NCBI GenBank assembly: GCA_964413525.1
Contig: CAYPTI010000040.1
Span: forward strand, 1 to 14,082
From: CAYPTI01 sp964413525 [NCBI: uncultured bacterium]
GTDB taxonomy: Bacteria > T1Sed10-126
DNA: 14,082 bases
Reading direction: 5' to 3'
Shown: positions 6,599 through 13,570 of the stretch, in pieces
Layout of the letters: each line of letters starts with the position of its first letter
Position numbering within the stretch: the first letter of the stretch is position 1
Translations under genes and position numbers: made by a program
The notes under the pieces: generated by a model
Told to the model about the DNA's origin: nothing
The model's database searches: none
What the model saw: only the letters and a program-made list of their open reading frames with translations

Positions 6599-8143
6599 GT
6601 GCGGACGAAGCTCATGGGCTGGATTGAACGGACCGGCAACCGGTTGCCGGAACCGGTCACCCTGTTCGTGATCCTTGGATTCGTGGTGGTGGGCGTTTCC
6701 GTTGTTGGATCGGCCGTGAACTGGTCCGTTCCGCACCCCACCGAGGACGATCCGGTGTCCGTGGAGAGCCTGCTTTCCTCCCATCACGTTCAGAATTTTC
6801 TCGTCGACATGCCCGAGATCATGGGGGAATTTCCGCCCCTGGCCATGGTCCTGGTGGTGATGGTGGGGATCGGCGTGGCCGATCGGTCGGGGCTCCTGAA
6901 GGCGGTCCTCTGGAAGGGGGTTCAGCTGTTGCCCGACCTCTGGTTGTCCACGGCGGTCGTGCTGGTGGGCATTTGCTCCAGCGTGGCCCTGGACGCCGGC
7001 TACGTGGTCTGGATTCCCCTCGGGGCGGTGCTGTTCGCGGGAGCACAGCGACCTCCGCTTGCGGGGCTCGCCGCGGCCTTTGCCGGGGTGTCGGCCGGGT
7101 TCAGCGCCAACGTGATCCTGACCGCTCTGGACCCGCTTCTGGCGGGGTTTTCAACCCCGGCGGCTCAACTGGTGGACCCCGAGTACGTGGTCCATGTCAC
7201 CGACAATTACTACCTGATGGTCGCCCTGGTGCCGGTCTTTCTGGTCCTCGGGGTCGGGGTCACCGAATGGTGGGTGGAACCCTACCTGGAGCACAATCCT
7301 CCGGAGGACCCGAACCCGGAATCCGCCGGTCAGGCTGACGAGGAGAACGATTCGGACCCGGAAAACAGGACCGACGAAGTGGAGGAGCCCGAGATCCATC
7401 CGGCCGGACTGCTCGGTGCGGCGGTCGTGCTGGTTTTCTTCCTCGGGCTGGTGGCCTGGATGGCGGTGCCCGAATCCGGGATCCTCCGGGACGATTCGGG
7501 CTCCCTGGAACCGCTGTACCACGCCATGGTCGCCCTGATGACCTTCGGGTTTCTCCTCCCCGGTCTGGTTTACGGATGGTTCAACGGCACCATCCGGTCC
7601 GATCGGGACGCGGTCGAGATGATCGCCGACGCCCTGGGGGACCTGGGGTCCTACATCCTGCTGGCCTTTGCGGCGGCGGTCGTCCTGGCGTTCGTGGAGT
7701 GGTCCCGGATCGGGGTCGTGCTGGCCGTAACCGGGGCCCGGTTTCTGCAGGGAATCGGCCTCGACGGCTGGCTGCTCGTGATGGGCATTCTCGTCCTTTC
7801 GGCCGGCCTCAACCTGTTCATCGGCAGTGCCTCCGCCCAGTGGGCCCTGCTGGCTCCGGTCTTCGTCCCGATGATGATGGTCCTGGGGTACAGCCCCGAG
7901 TTCACTCAGGCCGTCTACCGGGTGGGCGACTCGGTGACCAACGTGGTCACCCCGCTGCTGCCGTATTTTCCGTTAATCGTGGTGTTCGCTCGCCGCCATC
8001 GTCCCGAGGCGAACCTCGGCACGATCCTCGCCCTGATGGTTCCGTATTCGCTGACGTTCGCCCTCGGGGGAGCCGCTCTGCTGAGCCTCTGGATGGGGCT
8101 GGACCTCCCGCTCGGCCCCGGAGCGACCATCACCCTACCCTGA
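6599..8143 (+). CDS. AbgT family transporter (aminobenzoyl-glutamate / antimetabolite exporter family)
   Basis: A 514-residue inner-membrane carrier of the AbgT family. Diagnostic segments: NRLPEPVTLFVILG (14-27), EFPPLAMVLVVMVGIGVADRSGLL (77-100), SSVALDAGYVVWIPLGA (127-143), PLAGLAAAFAGVSAGFSAN (153-171), LDPLLAGFSTPAAQL (177-191), and VTPLLPYFPLIVVFARR near the C-terminus. Studied members move p-aminobenzoyl-glutamate (AbgT) or export sulfonamides and p-aminobenzoate (MtrF, YdaH); which applies here is not readable. An unusually acidic, low-complexity loop (about 232-268, many D/E with P, N and S) lies between membrane segments. The GTG start at 6599 has GGAGG (6586-6590) 8 bases upstream. 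It seems to be transcribed alone; the next gene is 234 bases away. Confidence 0.9.
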   Translation: MRTKLMGWIERTGNRLPEPVTLFVILGFVVVGVSVVGSAVNWSVPHPTEDDPVSVESLLSSHHVQNFLVDMPEIMGEFPPLAMVLVVMVGIGVADRSGLLKAVLWKGVQLLPDLWLSTAVVLVGICSSVALDAGYVVWIPLGAVLFAGAQRPPLAGLAAAFAGVSAGFSANVILTALDPLLAGFSTPAAQLVDPEYVVHVTDNYYLMVALVPVFLVLGVGVTEWWVEPYLEHNPPEDPNPESAGQADEENDSDPENRTDEVEEPEIHPAGLLGAAVVLVFFLGLVAWMAVPESGILRDDSGSLEPLYHAMVALMTFGFLLPGLVYGWFNGTIRSDRDAVEMIADALGDLGSYILLAFAAAVVLAFVEWSRIGVVLAVTGARFLQGIGLDGWLLVMGILVLSAGLNLFIGSASAQWALLAPVFVPMMMVLGYSPEFTQAVYRVGDSVTNVVTPLLPYFPLIVVFARRHRPEANLGTILALMVPYSLTFALGGAALLSLWMGLDLPLGPGATITLP

Positions 8144-8377
8144 GCGTTCCGGGCCGCCCGCGCCCGCCGTTTACTCCGTACTCGGTCGGACCGTCAGGTA
8201 CCGTAAATCCCGGTTTCGAGCGACATCGCCGTACTTCTCGGAAGGTTCGTTTAAGGATTGGGTTGTTTCGGTCACCGGACGGGAGAACTCATCCAGCCAA
8301 CCGGGTTCACCTGAGTCGCCTGACCGGTAGGCTCAAACATGCATCCCCAACTCTCCGGTTCGAAAGGATGACCGTTC

Positions 8378-9343
8378 GTGAGCGAAGCGCCCATCGATCT
8401 TCTGGTGTTGAGGAAAACGGTTCACCGGATCCCCATCCGGTCCTACGTGGAAGAACTTCGAGACCGGCTCCCCGACCGAACGATCCGGGGGGTTCAGACG
8501 CCGGCGGAGGAACGTCGGCTCATCGGTCGGGCACGGGTGGCGACGGGACTGGATTTTTCCGAGGAACTGCTGGACGAGGCCGACCGGCTGGAATGGTTTG
8601 CCTGCAGTTTTGCCGGCACCGACCACCTTCCGCTGGAGGCATTTCGGAACCGGGACGTTCGGGTCACCAACGCTTCGGGGGTTCACGGCCCCAACATAGG
8701 AGAACACGTCCTGGGAGCCATCCTGACTTTTTCCCGCCGGTTTCATCAGGGACGGGAACAGCAGCGGGATCGGGTCTGGCAGCACTACCGGGCCGGGGAA
8801 CTCCAGGGCAGCACCGTGACGGTGATCGGCCTGGGAGCGATCGGACGGGCCATCGCCCGGCGACTGGAACCCTTCGGGGTCCACCGGATCGGGATCCGCC
8901 ATTCCCCGGACAAGGACGGTCCCGTCGACGAAATTCTCAGCTACGATAGGGGAGACGTTCACGATGCCCTCTCCCGCAGCGACTACGTCGTGCTTTCCTG
9001 CCCCCTGACGGACCTGACCCGTCATCTGATCGATCGGGAAACCTTCGTCACCATGCCGGAGAATGCGGTGCTGGTGAACATCGCCCGCGGAGGAGTCGTC
9101 CACACCGACCACCTCGTCGCGGCCCTTCAGCAGGGGGAAATCCGCGGGGCCGCCCTCGACGTCACCGATCCGGAACCTCTTCCCCCCGAGCACCCCCTCT
9201 GGTCCTTTTCGAACGTCATGATCACCCCACACAACGCCGGCAGCACCCCGAAGTACTACGAACGGCTGGCCGACATCGTGGCCGACAACGTTCATCGTCT
9301 GGAAACCCAACCGGACGCTCCGCTGCGAAATCAGGTAAACTGA
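8378..9343 (+). CDS. D-isomer-specific 2-hydroxyacid dehydrogenase
   Basis: A 321-residue cytoplasmic oxidoreductase interconverting a 2-oxoacid and a D-2-hydroxyacid. The Rossmann motif is GLGAIG (151-156). The catalytic triad is visible: R237 in NIARGG, E266 in DPEPLPPEHPLW, H285 in ITPHNAGS. The catalytic-domain side shows TNASGVHGPNIGEHVLGAIL (97-116), the usual N-terminal boundary signature. At the end of the second Rossmann strand, where NAD-dependent members carry Asp, the sequence is GIRHSP with R174, which suggests NADP(H) preference. The overall style recalls haloarchaeal D-2-hydroxyacid dehydrogenases; this is an impression from memory. The GTG at 8378 follows AAAGGA (8363-8368) by 9 bases. 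It stands alone between AbgT and a long gene-free stretch. The substrate is unknown. Confidence 0.92.
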   Translation: MSEAPIDLLVLRKTVHRIPIRSYVEELRDRLPDRTIRGVQTPAEERRLIGRARVATGLDFSEELLDEADRLEWFACSFAGTDHLPLEAFRNRDVRVTNASGVHGPNIGEHVLGAILTFSRRFHQGREQQRDRVWQHYRAGELQGSTVTVIGLGAIGRAIARRLEPFGVHRIGIRHSPDKDGPVDEILSYDRGDVHDALSRSDYVVLSCPLTDLTRHLIDRETFVTMPENAVLVNIARGGVVHTDHLVAALQQGEIRGAALDVTDPEPLPPEHPLWSFSNVMITPHNAGSTPKYYERLADIVADNVHRLETQPDAPLRNQVN

Positions 9344-9488
9344 ACAGGTAACGAATCGACCAACACCGCACGAACGAGGTCCATCCTGCGGCCGAACCTG
9401 TGGATTCTTCAGAGTAGGATGTCCCCGCCTACCGGGTACGTCTGTGTTCAATCACACCCTCCGTTCACTCCTGACGACCGACGGGGGG

Positions 9489-9529
9489 TCCCGTTCATGT
9501 TTGTGTGTTAATACGGTCGACGAACGGGA
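9489..9529. repeat. Long-loop inverted repeat TCCCGTTC / GAACGGGA
   Basis: Exact 8-base arms at 9489-9496 and 9522-9529 with a 25-base interior that contains GTCGAC. TTAATTT follows on the plus strand, so it could act as a weak terminator for the dehydrogenase transcript 146 bases upstream, but the loop is large for that. It lies at the far left end of the possible extended repeat unit. Confidence 0.35.
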
Positions 9530-9665
9530 TTAATTTCACCGATCCGGAACCAACCATGGGTCCCCCATCGCCACGAGGAACCTGACCGGACGCGAGATCC
9601 AACACCCAAGTCCGTGAGGTGAAATCCTCCCGGGGACGCACGTCGTACCGTTGGTAGCGGTCAGC

Positions 9666-9727
9666 CTCCGGCTGAGCGAAAAGGATGGGAGGAGACCATT
9701 TTACCACGGTGTTCGGGACACTATCTC
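9666..9727 (+). repeat. Diverged dispersed repeat, copy B
   Basis: Partner of 4826-4887 (47 of 62 bases identical, no gaps). In this copy the left edge forms a perfect stem TCAGCC-TCC-GGCTGA (9661-9675), which copy A has lost on its left arm. It sits 151 bases upstream of the lolC start and reads in the same direction as the downstream operon, as copy A does. Confidence 0.7.
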
Positions 9728-9877
9728 GACGGGACCCGCATGCACAGAACGGTTGCAGTCCCGTATCATTCCTGCAGGATTTGGTGTTCGTTTCGCCGTC
9801 CCGGTCCGGTGAAGGGTTGTCCGTCAGCGAAAGGATTCGTCCCCGTGGCCGGGGCAAACCACCTCAAGGAGCCCGTC

Positions 9878-11062
9878 ATGGACGGCTTTCTATTCAAGGT
9901 AATCTGGCGATTTTTGTTCCGGTCCCAGTCCATCGGTGTGCTTCCCTGGCTTACCACGTTTGCCCTGCTGAGTGTCGCCGTGGGCGTGGCGGTGCTGGTG
10001 GTCACCCTGGCCGTGATGACCGGGTTTTCCGACGCCCTTCAGGAACAGCTGGTGGGTTTTCACAGCCCGATTCGGATTTACGCTCCCCCGGGGGAACACC
10101 TCGATCGGGACACCGTCGAACAGTCGCTGGAGGACCTGGAGGACATCGACCAGCTGGTCTCGGTCATTCAGGGAGACGTGCTGATCCGGTCCCCGGAGGA
10201 TCGGTTCCAGGGCGGTCGAATCCTTGCCTTCAAGCCCTGGCGGGGGGAACGACTGCCGCTGGAAACGGAACCCTCCGGCGTCGCGCTGGGTCATTTTCTG
10301 GCCCGCGATTTGTGGGTGGTCTCGGGGGATGAGTTGACCCTGATCGAGCCCCGGCTGGAACAGACCCTGTTCGGGTTGATCCCGGACGGTATGGCTGTAT
10401 CGGTGAATCAAACCTTTCAATCCGGCCAGCAGGAACTGGATCAGAACATCGGGTTTCTGGAGTGGGACCGGGCCCGGGATCTGTTCAACGTCCCGGAAGG
10501 GGAAGCCTCCTTCCTCGAGGTCTGGATCCCGGACCGGATGGACGCCCCGATGGTTCGGGATCAAATTCAGCAACGGCTGGCCGGCCGTTACAACCTCGTG
10601 ACCTGGCAGCAGGCCAACCCTGCCATTTTTGAGGCCCTCCAGCTCGAACGACGGGTGTACTTTCTGGTCCTGGCCCTGATCGTGCTGGTGGCCGCCATCA
10701 ACATCCTGAGCATGCTGGTGCTGTCGATTCTCCAGCGCCGCCGCCAGATCGCCATGATGATGGCCATGGGAGCCGCCCCCGGACGGATCATGAGGTTGTT
10801 TTTGGGGGCCGGGATGACCATCACTCTCACCGGGTTGATCCTCGGGTTATCCGTCGGCCTCACGGGTTGTTACCTGCTGGACGAGGTATTCATCTTCGAG
10901 TTGCCGGCGGCCTACATGATCGATCAGCTCCCGATCGAGATTGAATGGTTGAGCGTCCTCTGGATTGCCCTGATAACCTTCTTCCTGGGGTTTGTCAGTT
11001 CGCTCTATCCCGCCTGGCAGGCTTCGAAAATCGATCCCGCGGAGGTACTCCGGTTTGGCTGA
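9878..11062 (+). CDS. lolC: LolC/LolE-like lipoprotein-releasing ABC permease (FtsX/MacB fold)
   Basis: A 394-residue permease with the LolC/E layout: one helix near the N-terminus (23-48, ending VTLAVMTGFSDALQEQL), a large periplasmic domain (about 50-258), then three helices (262-284, 307-332, 358-378). Family blocks include NPAIFEALQLERRVYFLVL (247-265), LVAAINILSMLVL (270-282), RRQIAMMMAMGAAPGRIMRLF (288-308) and the C-terminal YPAWQASKIDPAEVLRFG. Such permeases extract lipoproteins from the inner membrane for delivery to the outer membrane. Only one permease gene is present, so it may act as a homodimer (as in LolF-type systems), or a partner lies elsewhere. The ATG at 9878 follows AAGGAG (9866-9871) by 6 bases. 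It overlaps lolD by 8 bases. A MacB-like export role is the alternative. Confidence 0.85.
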   Translation: MDGFLFKVIWRFLFRSQSIGVLPWLTTFALLSVAVGVAVLVVTLAVMTGFSDALQEQLVGFHSPIRIYAPPGEHLDRDTVEQSLEDLEDIDQLVSVIQGDVLIRSPEDRFQGGRILAFKPWRGERLPLETEPSGVALGHFLARDLWVVSGDELTLIEPRLEQTLFGLIPDGMAVSVNQTFQSGQQELDQNIGFLEWDRARDLFNVPEGEASFLEVWIPDRMDAPMVRDQIQQRLAGRYNLVTWQQANPAIFEALQLERRVYFLVLALIVLVAAINILSMLVLSILQRRRQIAMMMAMGAAPGRIMRLFLGAGMTITLTGLILGLSVGLTGCYLLDEVFIFELPAAYMIDQLPIEIEWLSVLWIALITFFLGFVSSLYPAWQASKIDPAEVLRFG

Positions 11063-11738
11063 TCCCCTGCTGATCTGCGAGGAACTGGGCTACCGGTACA
11101 GCGAAAACGCCCCCTGGGTGTTTCGTGACCTGGATTTCCGTCTGAACGAGACCGACCGCGTGGCCATCCAGGGAACCTCCGGAGTGGGCAAGACCACCCT
11201 GCTGGAGGTTCTCGGAACCATGCGTCAACCCGGGGAGGGCCGGGTCATTCTCAAGGGGGAGGAGGTCTACCGGAGGGGAGTCGAAGGCCGGTCCCGGCTC
11301 CGGGGTCAGTACCTCGGCTTCGTGTTCCAGGAATCGCTGTTGATGCCGGACCTTTCCGTCTGGGAGAACTGCCGGCTGGCCGTCACCCTGAGTCAGCGAT
11401 CCTGGCCGGTCGAACGGATCCGGGAGCGGTTCGAGTCCCTCCTGGAAGCCGTTGGGATGGACCCCGCTCGTGGGTCGGAAGGTCCGGCTCACTTCTCAAC
11501 CGGGGAGCGTCAGCGCCTCGCCCTCGTCCGCAGCATCATGCACCGCCCCCCTCTCCTGATCGCCGACGAACCCACCGGGAACCTGGACGAAGAAACCAGC
11601 CGAACCCTTATTGATCTGTTGCTGGAACTGGGGGAACGGGACCGGATGGGCATTCTGGTCGCCACCCACGATCAGAACCTGTCCGCCGCCATGGAACGGA
11701 CCCTCCAGATGAGACACGGTGAACTGTCGGCCGGTTGA
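11055..11738 (+). CDS. lolD: LolD-like ABC transporter ATP-binding protein
   Basis: A 227-residue ATPase of the LolD/MacB group, the energy partner of the preceding permease. Walker A GTSGVGKT (40-47), Q-loop FVFQESLLMPDLSVWENC (89-106), signature FSTGE (147-151; usually LSGGE), Walker B LLIADEPTGNLD (D171, E172), H-switch H205. The GNLD after Walker B is typical of this subfamily. I start it at the TTG at 11055: GGAGG (11041-11045) is 9 bases upstream and the protein then begins MADPLLICEELGYRY, the correct family N-terminus. An in-frame start at 10992 would add 21 residues buried in the permease gene. The TTG overlaps the permease stop, so the two are translationally coupled. Confidence 0.88.
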   Translation: MADPLLICEELGYRYSENAPWVFRDLDFRLNETDRVAIQGTSGVGKTTLLEVLGTMRQPGEGRVILKGEEVYRRGVEGRSRLRGQYLGFVFQESLLMPDLSVWENCRLAVTLSQRSWPVERIRERFESLLEAVGMDPARGSEGPAHFSTGERQRLALVRSIMHRPPLLIADEPTGNLDEETSRTLIDLLLELGERDRMGILVATHDQNLSAAMERTLQMRHGELSAG

Positions 11739-11765
11739 ACCGTCGGCAGGAGGAGCTGGTATACT
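11735..11765 (+). promoter_or_regulatory. Candidate extended -10 promoter for the small lipoprotein
   Basis: TATACT (11760-11765) is preceded by TGG, giving an extended -10 element TGGTATACT. A TTGAAC at 11735-11740 could be the -35, though the 19-base spacer is long; it overlaps the lolD stop codon. A start near 11772 would give a leader of about 40 bases to the ATG at 11813. Confidence 0.45.
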
Positions 11766-11812
11766 GACCGATGAGACGAAGGGTTCCACCCCGTTTCGTA
11801 AGGAGTGCAAGC

Positions 11813-12295
11813 ATGGCCCGCTTCCCGGATCGCCGGATCATTTCGGCAGGCCTTCTTCTCACCATCCTGTTGTTCACGGGTTGTGTTCTCCCCGAGGATT
11901 CCCCCACGGAACCATCCGATTCCGTGGAAGACACGCTCGACGTAACCATGGAACGGCGCCAGTCCGACGATTGTTCGGTTGACGACTTCGAATCCGTCCG
12001 GCTGGATCGGTCGGCGGACCGGCTCACGGTCGACGGCTGCATCATGGCCCGGGACGGCTGCCACATGCCTCACCTGACTGACTATAACTACGACCCGGAA
12101 ACCCGCTCTCTGACCGTGCGAGTCCGTGAACGAGATGTTTCCGAACCGGATCAGGCCTGTACGATGGCCCTGACCGAACGGGCTTATCGGGTGGTCGCCG
12201 ACTCGGTTCCCGACCTTCGTCGGTTGGTTGTGGAGGAGACCGACGTCGACGGCACGAGAACCCTGATCCGGGCCTTCACCGATCATTCCCGGTAA
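11813..12295 (+). CDS. Small Cys-patterned lipoprotein of unknown function
   Basis: A 160-residue protein with an N-terminal export signal: basic residues (R3, R7, R8), hydrophobic core (9-21), and a relaxed lipobox LFTGC giving a lipidated C24. A short acidic, Pro/Ser-rich linker follows. The mature domain has four further cysteines (54, 76, 83, 116), probably two disulfides, and alternating strand-like segments (RLTVDGCIM, SLTVRVRE, RRLVVEETDVDG). I cannot assign a family; the pattern C...V.G.I...GC...L...Y......L.V.V.......C resembles uncharacterised haloarchaeal secreted proteins. The ATG at 11813 has AAGGAG (11800-11805) 7 bases upstream; the frame is open further upstream but without a signal-like start. 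It follows lolD by 74 bases and is itself a predicted Lol substrate. Confidence 0.75.
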   Translation: MARFPDRRIISAGLLLTILLFTGCVLPEDSPTEPSDSVEDTLDVTMERRQSDDCSVDDFESVRLDRSADRLTVDGCIMARDGCHMPHLTDYNYDPETRSLTVRVRERDVSEPDQACTMALTERAYRVVADSVPDLRRLVVEETDVDGTRTLIRAFTDHSR

Positions 12296-12432
12296 ACGGA
12301 AGACCCCCGAAGTTCATTTATTTTTCTGAAGAAGCCTGGTTCCGATTCGACAAGGATCTTGAAGTTGAGGGTTGTTACCTTTCACACATCGGTTTTGCAA
12401 CAATCCAAAATCCAAGTTTAGTCACTTGTTCT

Positions 12433-12462
12433 TTGACAACGTCCATCTCGGTTATCTATTAT
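12433..12462 (+). promoter_or_regulatory. Strong sigma70-type promoter for the OmpA-like lipoprotein
   Basis: A perfect -35 box TTGACA (12433-12438) and near-perfect -10 box TATTAT (12457-12462) with an 18-base spacer. Transcription would begin around 12469, leaving a leader of about 50 bases. The whole intergenic stretch 12296-12518 is AT-rich compared with its surroundings, as expected for a strong promoter of an abundant envelope protein. Confidence 0.75.
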
Positions 12463-12518
12463 CCTCCTACCTAACCCCTTGTGCAGTGTAAATAATTTTA
12501 TGAGAGGTGTTTCTTAAT

Positions 12519-13295
12519 ATGTTTTCTTTCTCACGTTTAATGAGCCAAACCGGAGCGGAGCCTAAATGGGTCCGCCTCATCTCCCTGGCGCTGGTGCTTG
12601 GATTTGGCGCCTTCATCGTTGGATGTTCCACCATGGACGACATGCGAGCCGAGGAGGAGGCTTCCCCCGCCTTGTTCGGGGTTGAAATCCTTGAGGCCCC
12701 CGAGGAGGTAACCGCCGGAGAAACGGTCCAGGTTCAGTACAGGATCACCAACACGGGTCAACAGTCCGCAACCCAGGACATCCGGTTCCGGATGGACGGG
12801 AAAGACCTCGCCACGCGCCCGGACTTTTCCCTCGACCCGGATCAGTCCCGCACCAGGACGTTTTCCTATCAGACCAGCGAAGAGGACGTCGGGCCACGGC
12901 GTTTCGGGGTGGCCAGTCAGGATGATTCCGCCAACACCCGCGTGAGGGTCGAACCGGCCCCCATCACCATTTCGGCTGACGTTCTGTTTGAATTCGACAG
13001 CGCCGAGCTTCGCGACGATTCCATTGAGGAACTCGACGAGGTCGCAACGATGTTGAACGAGAATCCCGACACCCTGATCCGCATCGAGGGTCACACCGAC
13101 AGCGTCGGGACCGAGTCCTACAATCAGCAACTTTCCGAACAGCGGGCTCAGTCCGTTGCGGATTACCTCGCCGATCAGGACGTTCCGCGTCACCGGATGT
13201 TGATTGAAGGCCGGGGCGAACGGGACCCCGTTGCTTCGAACGACACCGAGGAAGGACGGCAGCAAAACCGGCGGGTGGAGATCCACACCATCTAA
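12519..13295 (+). CDS. OmpA-C domain lipoprotein with CARDB-like domain
   Basis: A 258-residue envelope protein. Residues 19-36 form a lipoprotein signal ending FIVGC (C36 lipidated). Residues about 51-146 look like a CARDB-type beta-sandwich: EEVTAGETVQVQYRITNTG, later LDPDQSRTRTFSYQT. Residues 150-258 are a full OmpA-C peptidoglycan-binding domain: VLFEFDSAEL (155-164), GHTDSVG (191-197), LSEQRAQSV (205-213), GRGERDPVASN and NRRVEI. D194 and R209 match the Asp/Arg pair that grips diaminopimelate in OmpA-type domains. It probably tethers outer membrane to cell wall, like Pal, but with an extra adhesion or spacer domain. The ATG at 12519 follows GAGGTG (12504-12509) by 9 bases; ATG at 12540 is possible. 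A strong promoter precedes it. Confidence 0.9.
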   Translation: MFSFSRLMSQTGAEPKWVRLISLALVLGFGAFIVGCSTMDDMRAEEEASPALFGVEILEAPEEVTAGETVQVQYRITNTGQQSATQDIRFRMDGKDLATRPDFSLDPDQSRTRTFSYQTSEEDVGPRRFGVASQDDSANTRVRVEPAPITISADVLFEFDSAELRDDSIEELDEVATMLNENPDTLIRIEGHTDSVGTESYNQQLSEQRAQSVADYLADQDVPRHRMLIEGRGERDPVASNDTEEGRQQNRRVEIHTI

Positions 13296-13301
13296 CCCGC
13301 T

Positions 13302-13334
13302 CCGGTCCAACGGGAAACCATCCGTTTCAACCGG
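13302..13334 (+). terminator. Possible hairpin terminator after the OmpA-like gene
   Basis: CCGGT (13302-13306) can pair with ACCGG (13330-13334), enclosing GAAAC (13314-13318) and GTTTC (13324-13328) around a five-base loop. It starts 7 bases after the stop codon, the right place for a terminator, but there is an asymmetric internal loop and no T-run, so the call is weak. Confidence 0.25.
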
Positions 13335-13495
13335 CTTAAAGGTTTCCTCCGGAACCCGGCGTCCCGGGTTGGAAGCACGAGGTTCGGTCGTTCTCGGCTT
13401 CCGACCCGGGGGCTCCGCATCTCGGGCTCCGGACCCGGCCTCGCGGTGATTTCCGTTTTACATATCTCGGAGCCACCGCGCCGGGTTCGGATTCC

Positions 13496-13539
13496 CTCCC
13501 GGCAACGGGAGACCGGGCTCCGTGAACCACGGAGACCCG
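13496..13539 (+). promoter_or_regulatory. Two stable stem-loops in the leader of the histidine kinase
   Basis: Stem 1 is CTCCCG (13496-13501) with CGGGAG (13506-13511) around a GCAA (GNRA) tetraloop. Stem 2 is CGGGCTCCGTG (13514-13524) with CACGGAG (13528-13534), a bulged A, and CCCG (13536-13539): 11 pairs around an AAC loop. Stem 2 ends 31 bases before the GTG at 13571, upstream of its ribosome site (13557-13562). CCGGG at 13481-13485 can pair instead with CCCGG at 13498-13502, which would break stem 1. I could not match this to a known riboswitch class. Confidence 0.5.
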
Positions 13540-13570
13540 ATAGGGTGCTTCCGCTGGGAGGTTGGTACGG

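Larger units (their letters stand above)
9344..9877. other. Gene-free stretch upstream of the LolCD operon
   Basis: I find no convincing gene in this 534-base stretch. It carries the second repeat copy (9666-9727) and several inverted repeats: TCCCGTTC/GAACGGGA (9489-9529), ACGGGAC/GTCCCGT (9729-9735 and 9758-9764, 22-base loop), TCAGCC/GGCTGA around a three-base loop (9661-9675) and the palindrome TCCTGCAGGA (9770-9779). I see no clear promoter for lolC here. The frame of lolC is open back to 9740, but that extension has neither the family's N-terminus nor a ribosome site. Confidence 0.5.

Noticed and set aside
7576-8949. A 457-codon plus-strand frame running from inside AbgT across the gap into the dehydrogenase
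   Set aside because: It is out of frame with both well-supported genes and its translation is Gly/Arg/Pro-rich with no recognisable motif.
9740-9877. Upstream extension of the lolC frame by 46 residues
   Set aside because: It would place a non-conserved, Cys- and Arg-rich segment before the first helix; the ATG at 9878 has a proper ribosome site and gives the normal family N-terminus.
13483-13499. GGTTCGGATTCC, similar to a tRNA T-arm
   Set aside because: The flanking bases do not form a five-pair T stem, and no D-arm, anticodon arm or acceptor stem could be found around it.
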